From positions 36,708,495 through 36,772,494 of the forward strand of contig CAMGYJ010000002.1 in the NCBI GenBank assembly GCA_946122785.1: a stretch of 64,000 nucleotides of DNA, written 5' to 3'. The DNA comes from Linum tenue. Taxonomy: Eukaryota; Streptophyta; Magnoliopsida; Malpighiales; Linaceae. This document shows, piece after piece, positions 13,758-25,369 of this stretch (within the stretch, counting starts at the first letter, position 1; every line of letters begins with the position of its first letter). A program made the position numbers and the translations under genes. Below the pieces are notes generated by a model, which saw only the letters and a list, made by a program, of their open reading frames with translations, ran no database searches and was not told the origin of the DNA.

Positions 13758-15890
13758 TTATCCGGCTGGGGCAACTCAAGGCTGGCTTCCTCCACCTGAT
13801 TTTTCTCCTGTTCTTCCAAATCTTCCACAAACTGCTTCTTAGCAGTAGGGTCTTCCGTGACTTCCCCAGCAAGCTCACACCAAGCCCTTTTCCGCCCACC
13901 AATGTCTAGGTCAGCAGTATTAGTACCATACTCATCCACTGTAAGGCCCGATATCTGGCCCTCCAAGTGTTGGCGAGACCCGCCCTCTTCTCAATAGCTT
14001 GTACGGCTTGACGGAACACGGCCAGGGTTCTTGGGCAGCCGGCCAGTTCAGGTTAACTTGGTCCTATCGAGCCTCTTCAGTGGGGAACGACTTCTGAGCT
14101 CAAACTGGTTTTCCCTGCCTTCCGAGAGGGTGGCCTCTGACTCAGTAAGCTCAGGATCAACCACCGGTTCCTCCTCCCGTTCACACTTTTGGGATACTCA
14201 CAGTCGAAGGTGAAAGACTGTCCTCCAAGTCATCAGTCAACTCTGGTTCCCGTTCCTCAAATTCAGAATCTTTCATGCACATTTTTCCTTTTCTTTTGCG
14301 GTCAGCCTGTGCTTTAGCAAGCTCCAAATGGGCTTCCTCACCATAAGACCTTGCTCTTCTCCTTCGAACCTGACGCGAACGAGAGGATGCATGCCTCAAT
14401 CCATCAGGAGTCGTCTTCACTTTCAACTCCGGATTGTGAACCGTGGGCTGCTTTCGGGCTCCGCCATTTCGAGCCATGTAATGCAAGACATCACTTCTAG
14501 GCTCCATCTTAGGTTTGGGTTCTCCCTCTGGTTGTTCATCCTCCGAATCATCAAGAAAAAGCCGTCTGCGATGAGTTGGAGCAGCCTTGACCGTTGCTGG
14601 CACCGGTTTTGGTTCACGTGCCCGAGCTTTATTATTCTAGTTCCCCTATCGAGCCATGACTCCACTGTCCTCCGTCTGCAAGCTTGCTACTAATCTCATT
14701 TGTTTCCATCTTGTGGGAGGGGAATCTGCCTTGCTGCTCGCGAGGATCTCTAGCTGCACCTTTGGAGCTAGCGCGGCGCAATCGCTGGTTATGTCGGAGA
14801 GCAGGAGGCTTCATCACAAGGAAGCCCCGGGGGCTACGTTTCAGTGATTCCCCCTCGGCTCGTCTCGCCCTGCGGGTGAGCTCTCTCCCCGGGCAGCTGG
14901 GTGCGGCGTGGAGCAGCTTGAGCTGGAGCGCCCCTTCTTGCCGCCACGTCCCGCTCCGGTTGATGGGAGGAGTCACCAGCCTCTTCCTTAGGGGCACGCA
15001 TATCCCTATTCACCCGGACCGTGGTCGGGTTCCCTCGAAAAGGACGAGTGTCCTCATCAGCATCATATAGTCTTGTCCCCGTCTTCTTAGTCGACATGTG
15101 TGGGCCTCTTCCTTAGGGGCACGCATATCCCTATTCACCCAGACCGTGGTCGGGTTCCCTCGAAAAGGACGAGTGTTCTCATCAGCATCATATAGTCTTG
15201 TCCCCGTCTTCTTAGTCGACATGTGTGGGCCTAATCGCTCCTTTCTGGTTGGGGGGGTTCAAAGGAGCAATCACTGCGCAAATGCCCAACCCTCCTGCAG
15301 TGGAAACAGAAGCTCGGGAGATGCTCATATTTCAACGAGCCCCAAAAGCATCCCGTCTCATAATTGGCCTCCATGAGCTAGGATCTCAGCGGCTTTGTGA
15401 AGTCGATTAGGGTCCGCACCTTGACAAAGCTTCTACCCGAATTGTGACACACAAATACTCCAGCTTCTAGGACATCGCCCAATCGTTGCACTTATTAGTT
15501 TCTTTCTGAATTGATGTGTACAGCATTTCTCATGGACATCCCATAGTTGCACTCGAATGGGACAATAGCCAAATCATCAAACACTTTCTTGGTGATGCTC
15601 AGCGTCCAAGCGCGTAGGTGGAGGATTTTATCCTGAATTACGCACAATGTACGGTTCAGCACCCAGTTCTTTGCAGCTTCATTGGGCAGGACGAATTCAA
15701 ACAAACCATGTTTCATTTCCATGACTCGAATCCGTCCCTTCCCCTGCCATGGTGTGTTAACCGCGCCCATCAATTCCATTGGTGTCACCCTACTGCTTGT
15801 GAAAACTCGTCCCAGAAGCGTTCTATTCCCCCGGAATTTGGCCAGGTTGGACTTCCTTCCAAGGAAAAGTAACCACATGGTCATCTGTAA
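13750..15890 (-). mobile_element. LINE-2 ORF1: DUF4283 gag-like protein (broken)
   Basis: The minus strand encodes the nucleic-acid-binding ORF1 of the LINE. At 15884-15495 is a DUF4283 block (RIRVMEMKHGLFEFVLPNEA, NRTLCVIQDKILHLRAW, FDDLAIVPF). A basic and acidic low-complexity region follows at 14997-14181 (RRRRARSYGEE, EFEEREPELTDDLEDS). The C-terminal acidic tail is at 13966-13754 (KKQFVEDLEEQEKNQVEEA) and abuts the endonuclease start at 13757. Plant LINEs commonly place a DUF4283 plus CCHC-knuckle protein before EN-RT. No intact CCHC knuckle is visible. A 125-bp internal tandem duplication shifts the frame, so the product would be truncated. Confidence 0.82.
14980..15229. repeat. 125-bp tandem duplication inside LINE ORF1
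   Basis: Two almost identical copies, about 14980-15104 and 15105-15229, both begin CTCTTCCTTAGGGGCACGCA and end near CGACATGTGTGGGCCT. Only a few substitutions separate them (CACCCGGACC against CACCCAGACC, GTGTCCTCA against GTGTTCTCA). Because 125 is not a multiple of three, the second copy is read in another frame and disrupts ORF1. Confidence 0.93.
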
Positions 15891-17000
15891 CCCGTGTCAT
15901 GACCCTATCCTGCAAATCAGAGGGTAGAGGGGAACTTACAACGCCGGCGAGGTCATTCTCCTTTTTCCAAAGTAACAGACCCCATAGTTGGGGGGAAAAA
16001 AGATCGTATGGTAAAGGTAAATCGCCAACCAGCCAGGAGAGAGTTAGCTAAGTGAAAACAAAGCAGCAGGGGCCTCACGATGGAGGTGAGTCTTACCATT
16101 CTTGGGAGCTTGCTTGGGGACCCTCTCTCGATTTGCTGCCACCACCCAAATTCCTTCTCGGTCGAACACTTCTTGTGTGAAAGGGGAATCGGGTCAGTGG
16201 CAATAAATAGCCCGGAGGAGGATGTCGTCCCAGAGCAGGAGTTCCAATGTGCCTTGACCTAGTCTGAGTTTGAGTAGGAATATACCACTGAATTTTGAAA
16301 TTGAGAGAGAGGAAAACCCCTACTTCCGGGACGTAAAGTCCGAGGTCATCAAAATACCCATATCCCAGGGTGTACCGGCCCACCGGATTCTAGGCGGGAT
16401 TCTCGGATTTAACGATTTCAAGAATCGTTGACGACGACAGCTGTGCGTCAAGAGCACGACGCCTGCAGCACCGAATTCTGGCGTGTAGAGGGTCCCTCAT
16501 GCTCGAACGGTGGTTCCTTGCCGGGATTGGCCTCTAGCAGGCCTACCGCGGCAGCATGAACCGGGAAATCCTCTAATTCGTATACCTGCGTCCAGGTCTT
16601 CCTGCCTGGGTAGCAAAAATTTCCATAAATTTTTTTTTAGCACTCGAGGTTTTTTCTTTCGAGGCATGAGACTCGCCGAAGGAGAGTCCCGCTTTACCGG
16701 GGTAGCGTCCTGCATTCGTTTCCGATTTCCGTATTCGGCAACCGTACTAGCTATCCGAGTACTCCCTTGTCGACCCTGGCCACCAGTAGATTGGATGACC
16801 AGCTTCCCTTTACGATAACTTCGATCAGAGTTCGTGCCATCATAATCCGACCCCTGAGCGCACCCTCCACTCAGCCAGCATTGATTGTTGAGACTCGCCT
16901 GCCGGATTACGACGAATGTGTTCACCAGGAATCGCCACGCTAATCGACAAAACTCGAAGAGAGAGGAGAGAGCTCCTTCTCTCATTCGAACACTACTATA
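15891..17000 (-). mobile_element. Probable LINE-2 5' region
   Basis: GC-rich sequence upstream of ORF1 (minus strand) with no recognised domain. An open frame at 16985-16497 encodes a basic, serine- and arginine-rich polypeptide of 162 residues (KKKPRVLKKNLWKFLLP) of unknown identity. Base composition matches ORF1 and drops sharply beyond about 17000, so this is most simply the 5' untranslated or leader part of the LINE. The exact 5' end and target duplication were not found. Confidence 0.4.
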
Positions 17001-17576
17001 AGACTAGGGTAATTGATTGAAGAGGAGGAACCTAAAGAAAACAACTCCCAAAAGATTTCATTTTCTAGATTTATTTTTTACCACGTACTGCCTCGATTCA
17101 CTTCACCATTTGATCATCCATCAACCAACCACCATACCCAATGACAAATTTTAGAATTCATACATTTCAAAAGCTATCCATTTCCGCACAATCCATCTTC
17201 CACGATTGTAACAATCCCCCATCCAAACGACCTACATAGTCAACTCACCACCTTGTACGACTATGAAGAGCGTGGATGAGATAGCTAGGATCTCTTTTGA
17301 ACTGATTAAGGTCTCAAGTTCAAGCTTCAAGAAAGTGACTATGCTTAGTAAACGCCTAGGTGAGTTGTGATTGGGTTGGAATGGCCTTAAACTTGTGATT
17401 GCGAAAGAGATGGACTTAGCCAACAATCTTAAACCATTATAATTTGATCGAAAAAGAAGAAAAGGCCTACTAATTTGTTTCTGAGTTCAAGTTCCTTACC
17501 TTCCCTCTTCCGCATACATACAAGATACAACTACAAAATGGCTCCAGTAGCCTACATGTTGGAAACAAAAAGACAC
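17001..17576. other. Intergenic, 3' of ALKBH1-like gene
   Basis: AT-rich sequence between the LINE and the ALKBH1-like stop codon. It probably includes that gene's 3' untranslated region (minus strand). No other feature supported. Confidence 0.4.
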
Positions 17577-19386
17577 TCAAAACACTTGCCTTATGTTGAT
17601 GTTTATTCTTGAAGTTCTTACATAGTCCAGGAGATGGCTTTCCTCTGAGAAATGTGTTTCCAGACTATCAATTTCAGCATTTTCTTCGTCGATAAAAATC
17701 CGAGGCACACCTACAAAGGATCATTAAAATGTATTAAATATAAAAATGGTAAGTATAACAGATGGTTTTGCTGCAGCCCTTTACAGGCAAAAGGTTTCCA
17801 TTGGTTCATCAGACATCTCTGCGATTTTACTCAGCCTAACCATACTCAAGCAAGTCCAAGTTCAAACATGAAGACAGCAGAAAATCTGACTCTTGAGAGT
17901 AGAGCATTTCCACAATGAGAGATAGAAAGATCAAGAGTTTCTAATCAGTTTCATGATTCTGACACTGTGTGCATCAAGACTTGACGAATGAGAAAACTTG
18001 ACTTACCATGGAAGCATTCCCTAGCTTCTCCAGCCATTAGGACCACATCACCACTTCGGAGAAACATCGCCAGTGGAGGATCGTCTCTCGACTTACCCCC
18101 AAGCAGGAAGATGGCTTTGCAGCCCAAACTAACAAGAAAGCAAAGCAAACCCTAAAATCAGTAAGTAACACTTTTGCTTTTCATTGTTCTTTCTGCAGAA
18201 TACAACACAGCTTCAAAACACTCACCTCATGCTTACAATCGGTTTACTCCAATCTAGTTCCATATCATCTAGATGGCCTCCTAATGTATCACCTGAACAA
18301 CAAATGGGTAAGTTTCCTCAATCTCCAGGTACAACTGAATTTCTTAGTCTTTTATTATAACTATGCATCATACTTCCTTGGATCATCAAAAGCAAAGTTA
18401 CCTAGCCCGAAATAGTTCACAATTGCAGCTTCTGGATGGAACTCTTCTCCCTTTGGCATTGCAGGAGCGGCCAACTTTTGAGCTAGCTCACAGAGGGCAT
18501 CTGGGATCTTGTTATGCGGTAGAGATACATTGTAGTTCCTCTACATTGCCACGGAGCACTGACTTGTAAGTTCTAAAGCTCAATTCTCATGCATTCAATC
18601 AATAGTTGCAGACTCCATTAAGGTTACCTTGGACCAGTCAAATTGCAACCCAAGAGTGCTCCACCGTAGCTTCCTCAATAAAGCAGTACCCGAGACCGAT
18701 TTACAAGCATTGCCTTTGCTTCTCAATTTCGCAACACCTTCCTCACAAAATCTCCATTTCTGACCATCTCCATTGCTGCCTTCTTCCTCCAACAACACTT
18801 TCCCTTCTTTTGCTGCAACGAATAGGTCGCCTACCGGCCCATAGATTGCATTGTGATTGGTTCGATTAGGCGGTTGAGGGAAGCTCCTTAAGCTCTCTCT
18901 TATCCACTTGCATTGCTCTTCAACACTCAGAGCTCCGGGAATGAAATAGAACCCTGCAGAGTAACAATAACACTGGACTTATCTCAAGCAGCTAGCAAAA
19001 TTCAGTTACCCGTAAATTCCCTCAAGTGTTTTCAGAAGTATTTACCAGGGCGAGTTTCCAGGCGGAAGACAGGGCGATCGTCGAAACCGCAACGAACAGC
19101 GGCGATTCCAGGTGGAAGTTCGTCGTTCTGATTGTGAGAGTTCAGGATCGAATTGAAATCCAGAACCTCCGATAAATCGACCTGCTTTGGCTTCTTCTTC
19201 CTGTAGAATCGCTAGTAGAGGGAAAAAGTTAACTTGCACTCCATTGAAGAAATCGAAGAAGCAATAACAGAAAGAGATGGACTACTTTTTGGAAGACTGC
19301 TCGTAATACAGCTTGTACTTCTTCTCCGCTCTTCTGAACGCCGTTATCTCCGCCGCTTCGTCAGCGGTGGTATCGGCTCTGTACAT
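17577..19386 (-). CDS. ALKBH1: ALKBH1-like Fe(II)/2-oxoglutarate dioxygenase
   Basis: A complete seven-exon gene. Exons (minus strand): 19386-19286, 19200-19046, 18953-18628, 18540-18402, 18292-18226, 18128-18007 and 17710-17577. All introns are GT-AG and phases agree, giving 347 residues. The start follows from MYRADTTADEAAEITAFRRA, and the protein continues LLRKLRWSTLGLQFDWSK. The iron ligands are visible: the H-x-D motif at H247-L-D249 (GGHLDDMELDW) and distal H303 (GEARECFHG). The 2-oxoglutarate-binding R-x-N-x-N-x-R motif is at residues 338-344 (SRININIRQVF). The family oxidatively demethylates nucleic acids. ALKBH1 members act on DNA 6-methyladenine or tRNA, depending on species. Length and motif order match the plant ALKBH1 family. 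No defect is seen, so it is probably active. It is transcribed divergently from the DUF493 gene, with 439 bp between starts. Confidence 0.93.
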
Positions 19387-19825
19387 CACGGTCGGGGGTC
19401 GGAGAATGAGCCTCCGCCGTGTTTTACCAGGGTTCCGGGGACGCAGTTCGTTTGCCGCCGTCGCGACTCGCGAGACCCAATAAGTTCTCTTCTTCCTAAG
19501 CCGAAGACGGTCGGAGGAACCAAAGTGGGCTTTAAGCCCGTCTATTGGTGCAAAAGAGACGAATTAAACTTCGTATCAATCCGAGGCCCAACCATAGCTA
19601 GGCCCGGCCCAGCTCTTTCTCTACCTTTGCGTTGCCTCGTTAATCGTTAGCGGTTGATCGAGAAAAAATCTGTGGATCGAATGGACGAATTGGAAGCTTC
19701 AAACGAGAACTATATACTCCCCAAGTAACAATCCACTGAACTTTTTTCCTGGGAAACTGGAAGGGAAATCAACGAGGAAAATTCAGCTCGAAGAAGTGAT
19801 TAGAGTTTAGCAATAAGGATAACAA
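19387..19825. promoter_or_regulatory. Shared divergent promoter region
   Basis: The 439 bp between the ATG of the ALKBH1-like gene (minus, 19386) and that of the DUF493 gene (plus, 19826) must hold both promoters and leaders. It is GC-rich near the ALKBH1 side (19390-19500) and AT-richer toward DUF493. No clear TATA box is visible for either direction. Head-to-head spacing under 1 kb is the usual definition of a bidirectional promoter. Confidence 0.55.
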
Positions 19826-21919
19826 ATGGCGTGCAGGTCGGCTTTGCGTTCAGTGTTCGCAACAGAGCAACCATGGAGACCATTCCAACAGACTCGCCGT
19901 CTCTGCTGTTTCCCTCAGACGACGACAACCCTCGAGCGCAGAAAACCGATTTGCGCCTTGTGCAGAAGTGTAAGAGCCCGTCGATTTCACTCCGTCGTAC
20001 CATGCCGTTCGAATTTCTCGAATAACGGCGGCGTTCCTGTGCCGGAAGACGACGACCAGGAGCAGGGGCCGCCGCAAGAAGCCGTCTTGAAGGCTATCTC
20101 AGGTTTCCTTCTCTTTTCATGTTATATTAGCGTTTGGGTTTTGGATAGTTTCTAATATCCTTTATGGTTGCCATGGATGGTTTGAAGTATGCTGGTTTGT
20201 GCCAAAATGATTTTGATGTTGTTTGGCAGAGCTATCAAAAACAGAAGGGAGAGTGGGGCAAACTACGAATGTGGTTATTGGAGGGACAGTAGCTGATGAT
20301 TCCTCGGAAGAATGGCTTGATTTAGATAAGAAGGTATGGGAAATTCATTTCCACTTTCAATTTTGCCTGTGGACCATTTTGAAGCACAGAAGTTGCATAT
20401 TAATGGGACTGGAGTGACGTTGAAATGTTGATTCGCCAGGTAAATACATATCCTACTGTTAGAGGGTTTACTGCCATTGGAACTGGAGGTGATGATTTTG
20501 TTCAAGCTATGGTTGTTGCCGTGGAATCTGTAATCCAACAGCCTATTCCCGAGGTTCGTATATGTTTGCCTTTGGTTACTGCTCCTGGGACTTCTTAGGA
20601 ACAAGAGTTTAGGTCTGATACGCTGAAGGAGATCAAGCCCTGTGCTGCATTTTCAAAGTTATACTTATTGTAATTTTTGTGGCGCCTGGAGGGTTTTAGT
20701 TGAAGATTCTGTAGCGTTTTAGTGACTCAGTTGATTTGCCTAGTTCGTAAGATCGAAGATGGTATTGAACATGGGTAGTATGCTTCAGTTAGATGTTGAG
20801 ATGTTTGTGAAGATGAGAATGAGTGCTGTAGCTTCTTGTGAGTTAATTTCTCGTCTCAAGTTGGAGTCTGAGGACGTATCTGAAATTAATATGTGCAGTA
20901 AGTAAAGTATGTGGCTTCAATGGAGATTTACTGAGCAATTATGCAATCTAGCTAGTGTAAAGCTGACTACACGATAGTTATTTGGAATGGATGGCAAAGA
21001 AATATACTCTTCTTCTGTTATGATTATTTTGAGAAATGGTTGATGAATGATGATGGTTAACTACAAGATAAATTTAATTTAACTAGAAACAACTTTCGCT
21101 TGTACTTCTGGTTAAGCGAATGGTTTAAGTGGAGAAAACAAGCCTTTCCAGAAATTCCTGCCTATTGGCCAAATTGAAACGAAGCAATCTCTTGAGCTTA
21201 GGCTATAGATGGCTCATGCCTGATATATGCACTTGAAAGGACAAATGGAAATAGACGTGATCGTAGGAAAGTATCTTGTAGTTCCTTCTGGCATGTATGG
21301 TTAAGGCAAAACATTTGGCCTGCCTACAGATTGGTTTCATAACTGGTAAAACTGCAGCATTGTATGTTTGGTGATGAACTTAGTGATTGCATGATAGTTA
21401 TAAGCAGTTCCGTGATGTCGATCTATGAGGGCTGTTTAGTAATTTCTGTACAGCTAGTAGTTACTACAATCATCTTAAACATTTGTTTAAGTGCGTACTG
21501 AGAGAATGTGACTGCTGCTAGCAGATTGTTATTTTACCTACATAAAACATTGGAGTAGAAGGACTTTGCTTGTAAGGCACTGGTTTGTAGCTGTAATATA
21601 TGCAATGAAACTGTGGCGGAACATGTTCAATTTGTATTACTAAGCATTAACCGATTGGTGGTTCTCTCCTTCAGGGTCGAGTGAGGCAGAAAGTATCATC
21701 AAGGGGCAAATATGTGTCTGTCAACATCGGGCCGGTTCAAGTGGTTTCAAGCGAGCAGGTGTGCATCTCTTCTCTACTTGCCTTCTTCAGTTCTTCCAAA
21801 CGTCGACAAAAAGATAACTTCAACTAGGAAAAAAGTTATTGATGCTGTTTTTCCTCCCCCAGGTCCAAGCTGTATACAATGCCATGCGCAGAGACGATCG
21901 AATGAAATACTTTTTATAG
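19826..21919 (+). CDS. DUF493 (YbeD-like) protein, probably plastid-targeted
   Basis: A complete five-exon gene. Exons: 19826-20102, 20230-20333, 20440-20553, 21675-21758 and 21863-21919. GT-AG introns and phases agree, giving 211 residues. The first ~60 residues are rich in R, S, T and C with few acidic residues (MACRSALRSVFATEQPWRPF), typical of a chloroplast or mitochondrial transit peptide. An acidic linker follows (PVPEDDDQEQGPPQE). The DUF493 domain fills about residues 128-211: YPTVRGFTAIGTGGDDFVQA, VVAVESVIQQPIPE, RVRQKVSSRGKYVSVNIGPV, then SSEQVQAVYNAMRRDDRMKY. DUF493 is the small ferredoxin-like fold of bacterial YbeD. In plants its role is not established. The long third intron (1.1 kb) is unremarkable. 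The gene appears intact. Confidence 0.93.
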
Positions 21920-23395
21920 ATGTACGCGGAATCCATTTTGTCCTTCTGTATAGAATGCTGATCTCGTTGTGATTCCGTTGAGAACTTAGTTGTTGTACCT
22001 TTTTTCCCAAGTTAGTACTGTTCTTTGTTCACCAGACCAGTTCTATCAGTCACCATCCATTTGCATATCCTTCCGGCTCTCAGTTTCGATAATACATCTC
22101 CCTCATCTGACGGTTCCTCGCGTTTAGAGAAATGGTTCCCGATCGACTACATTTTCCTACATGAAACGTTCCCCAGCAGTCATTTGTATTGCGAAATTCT
22201 TCATTTTTGCTGAAATATGAGTAATAGACAACTCTTCTGGTTCTGAATCACTTATAAGCGCCCATTGCATAGTGCTTTTTGCTGCAAACTGCTATCTGTT
22301 TTGCACTCGTAATGCACAACTTGAGATGATTCCATTGAAGTAGGTTGAGATTATCATCATCCCCATTAGAAAGTGGGAGGAGAGCAAATGTGTACAAGTT
22401 AGGTGCAGCAGTCGGAATATTTTCGTTGTTAGATTCTCCTTTGACATGGTTCCAAATATATACATACTAGTCTGTGACTAAGCCAACAGTGTCGCTGGTT
22501 GTCGGCACACTTCTTCCGACGCATTTTCTTGACTAGTCTTCTGGAGCAGTTACGAATTACGACGCATGTTTTCTATTTTTGACCCACAGCAATCTCTGCT
22601 CCTTTTCTTTTCCATTTTTTTTTAATTTCTCTATACATTTGACTATCAAGTTCCAAATTCAAGACAGTGATTAGCATGTAATAACAATGTATGCAGTGAT
22701 GATAGTAACCTAATTAATGTTTTCTCAGCTACATTCAGCAATTACATCGTTAATCACTCCATCTCGCATCGTCATTACTGCATAACAATCATTTTTTCAG
22801 GTATATTCGAACGATTATATCGTTGATAAATCATCACTCAATCTAACATCTCCAGTATTGCCTTTCCAAATATTCATTCAAAAGAGATTTTAAGTGTATG
22901 CTGCTTCTGCTTCTTTTTTTCTGTTGGAAGTTCATTAGAATTGTTATCTAGACTTTGACTCCATGAGCAGTCGTTTTCCTTTGAAAAATTATTCCCCCAA
23001 TTCATTTTTAAAGCCTCCTCTCCCTGCCCTCTCCTATCATCCAAATGCACACAACGTCTAGAAGTGTTTAACCAGTCTCTATCACTAATTGAAGTAATTA
23101 ACCATTAATATTTTTTTTATAACACCATTTATAATTATATATTGTTTAGTGGGTAACTTGGCTTCTGCAATCAACTAGTATTTATATGATATAATAATAA
23201 GCAATTAGCCGTGATCCTTAGATTAAGAAGAAAAAAAGAGACCATTCCTACAACTAATTATTTACGGTACTTTGTCCAATATTTTTGTTATTATTATTTG
23301 GTTAGTACTTAGTAGAGGGCCTAATCTGATATGGGCTTCCAATTTAGTCAAATGGACTCACGACGCTCCTATGATAGCGATGGGTTAAGTGAACG
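21920..23395. other. Intergenic, 3' flank of DUF493 gene
   Basis: No gene recognised. The first few hundred bases probably include the DUF493 3' untranslated region. The rest is AT-rich with scattered homopolymers. TTCAG(C/G)TA-type words near 22727 and 22797 suggest a weak local duplication (ACATTCAGCAATTACATCGT against TATTCGAACGATTATATCGT). Confidence 0.45.
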
Positions 23396-24388
23396 GCTAT
23401 TTGCCGCCAACCAAATTGTTATTTGTCGCCAACCAAAAAAAAAAAAAAAAGTATATATGTACATCTTTGGTTAAGAAATTTCACAATCTACAACATATCC
23501 AACTTTCATAAAATGTATTGAATCAGAAAAAATCGACACTCGCCGGAAAAGTCCCCGGAAAACCATCGGGAAAGCCCATCCTCGACGTAAACTGTGGACA
23601 CGCATCCATGAATCATCACTAAGCAGGTGCGTCAACCTCCCGTCGTCCTCAATCGTCGGAAAACAAGTAAGTTTACTTTTTCCGGCAAGTTTTTCAATTT
23701 TCCGGCAATTTTTCCAGTTTTCCGGCGAAAAAACACGGTGGGCCGAAAAAATTTTGTGGCCGGAACGCCGCCGGGCCGAAAGAATTTTTCGGCTGGGCGC
23801 GACGCCCGGCCTAAAAATTCTTTCGGCCCGGCGGCGTTCCGGCCGCAAATTTTTTTCGGCCGATCGCCGAACGCGCCGCCGGAAAAATTCACGGCGGCGC
23901 GTTCGGCGACCGGCCGAAAATTTTTTGCGGCCGGGGCGACGACGGGCCGAAAAAATATTTCGGCCGGGCGTCGCGCCGGCCGCAAAAAAGTTTCGGTCCG
24001 GCGGCGCACCGGCCACAAGATTTTTTCGGCCCGGTGGCGCACCGACCGCAAATTTTTTTCGGCCCACCGTATTTTTCAGCGGAAAACTTGAAAAACTTGC
24101 CGGAAAAAGTAAATTTACTTGTTTTCCGACGATTGAGGACGACGGGAGGTTGACGCACCTGCTTAGTGATGATTCATGGATGCGTGTCCGCAGTTTACGT
24201 CGAGGATGGGCTTTCCCGATGGTTTTCCGGCGACTTTACCGGCGAGCGTCGATTTTTTCTGATTTAATACGTTTTCTGAAAGTTGGATATGTTGTAGATT
24301 GTGAAATTTCTTAACCAAAGATGTACATATATACTTTTTTTTTTTTTTTAGTTAGCGGCAAATAGCAATTTGTTTGGCGGCAAATAGC
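23396..24388. mobile_element. Foldback (long inverted repeat) element, ~993 bp
   Basis: The ends are inverted copies: GCTATTTGCCGCCAA at 23396 and its complement ending at 24388. The arms, about 340-360 bp each, stay highly similar inward. Both contain, in mirror orientation, a poly-A tract, GTATATATGTACATCTTTGG, CTACAACATATCCAACTTTC, GGAAAGCCCATCCTCGACGT and CGTCGTCCTCAATCGTCGG. Between them, at about 23750-24070, lies a very GC-rich core made of modules of the type CGGCC-GAAAAATTTTT-CGGCC spaced about 50 bp apart. Open frames on both strands are by-products of these near-palindromic modules. No 8-11 bp target duplication is obvious. A TA-type duplication (GC-TA-TTTG and CAAA-TA-GC) is possible. 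The superfamily is undetermined. Confidence 0.85.
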
Positions 24389-25369
24389 AAGCCCCATATA
24401 ATTTCATATAATTTCATGAGTATTTGGTTACGAGCCTCATAGTTTAGTAGCGATTTAGGCATTTAACCCATGATAAGTCACAAGTCACGTTAAAAAAATT
24501 ATCCAATCAAATCATCATGCACGAACCAAGCCCAACCATTCTCAATTTGAGAATGCACTCAAACTTGGACAGTACATATATAAGATGCTAATCAATTTAT
24601 TCTCAAATATAGTGAATTTACTTAACCCACCCAAACTAATGACGGGTCAAATGAAGTGATTGTTTTTTAAGTAGATGTTACACTAAATGTGTCTGTCTGA
24701 CACTTATATTAAAAGAGATTGAACAATATTCATCGAATTGTCTATGGTCCAGTATTGAAGATATGGATCACAATATCAATTACATAAAGTCCAAAATATA
24801 GGTATGTCCTTTATTAGCTAAATAATCTGCCAAACAATTACATTCTCTATAAGTTAGGTGAACGCTAATCTCTCAATCAAGTCTCTGAAGGTCGTGAAAT
24901 TGTTGAGCCAAACTGAAATATCTGTGATCTTGAATGTGGTTAGTAGTAAGGATGTTTAGAATCGCAGTAGAATCCGTCCTTATAATCACTCACCTATGCC
25001 CTTGATTATAGGTTTACTAATTTTAACCAGCATTTTGTAGCTAAGTTTTTGTTTGGTGTCCACTGAGACATTTTGCGCATTAAGTAATTTCATTAAACAC
25101 TTCAAACCCTACTATAGCACATACAAATTTCCCTGTAGCAGGAAATGGCTGCCGTCACTAAATGAGTGTATTCTCAATTGGATTCCCTTTCAATTTTTGT
25201 TTATTAATCCTAATTTTTGTCTCCGTCCCAATCTTCTCCACAGGGAACGTTTCTTTTTATATTGGGGCTTTTTTATCCATAATCCAACCTCCCTCTGGTT
25301 TTCTTCTTCTTCCTTGTGTTCTTCTGATTCTCAAGAAAAAAGAGAAAAGACAGCAATCCAGAACAGATA
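24389..25369. other. Intergenic
   Basis: AT-rich, no gene recognised. The last ~200 bp, with a pyrimidine-rich stretch at 25260-25330, could be the former promoter and leader of the pseudogene that follows. Confidence 0.4.

Noticed and set aside
23471..24314. Long arginine-rich open frames on both strands (up to 198 codons)
   Set aside because: They arise from the near-palindromic GC-rich modules of the foldback element. Similar peptides appear in several frames at once, which is typical of a repeat and not of a gene.
23396..24388. Mutator (MULE) assignment of the foldback element
   Set aside because: Long inverted repeats fit, but the flanking 9-10 bp (TTAAGTGAAC left, AAGCCCCAT right) do not match, so the superfamily was left open.
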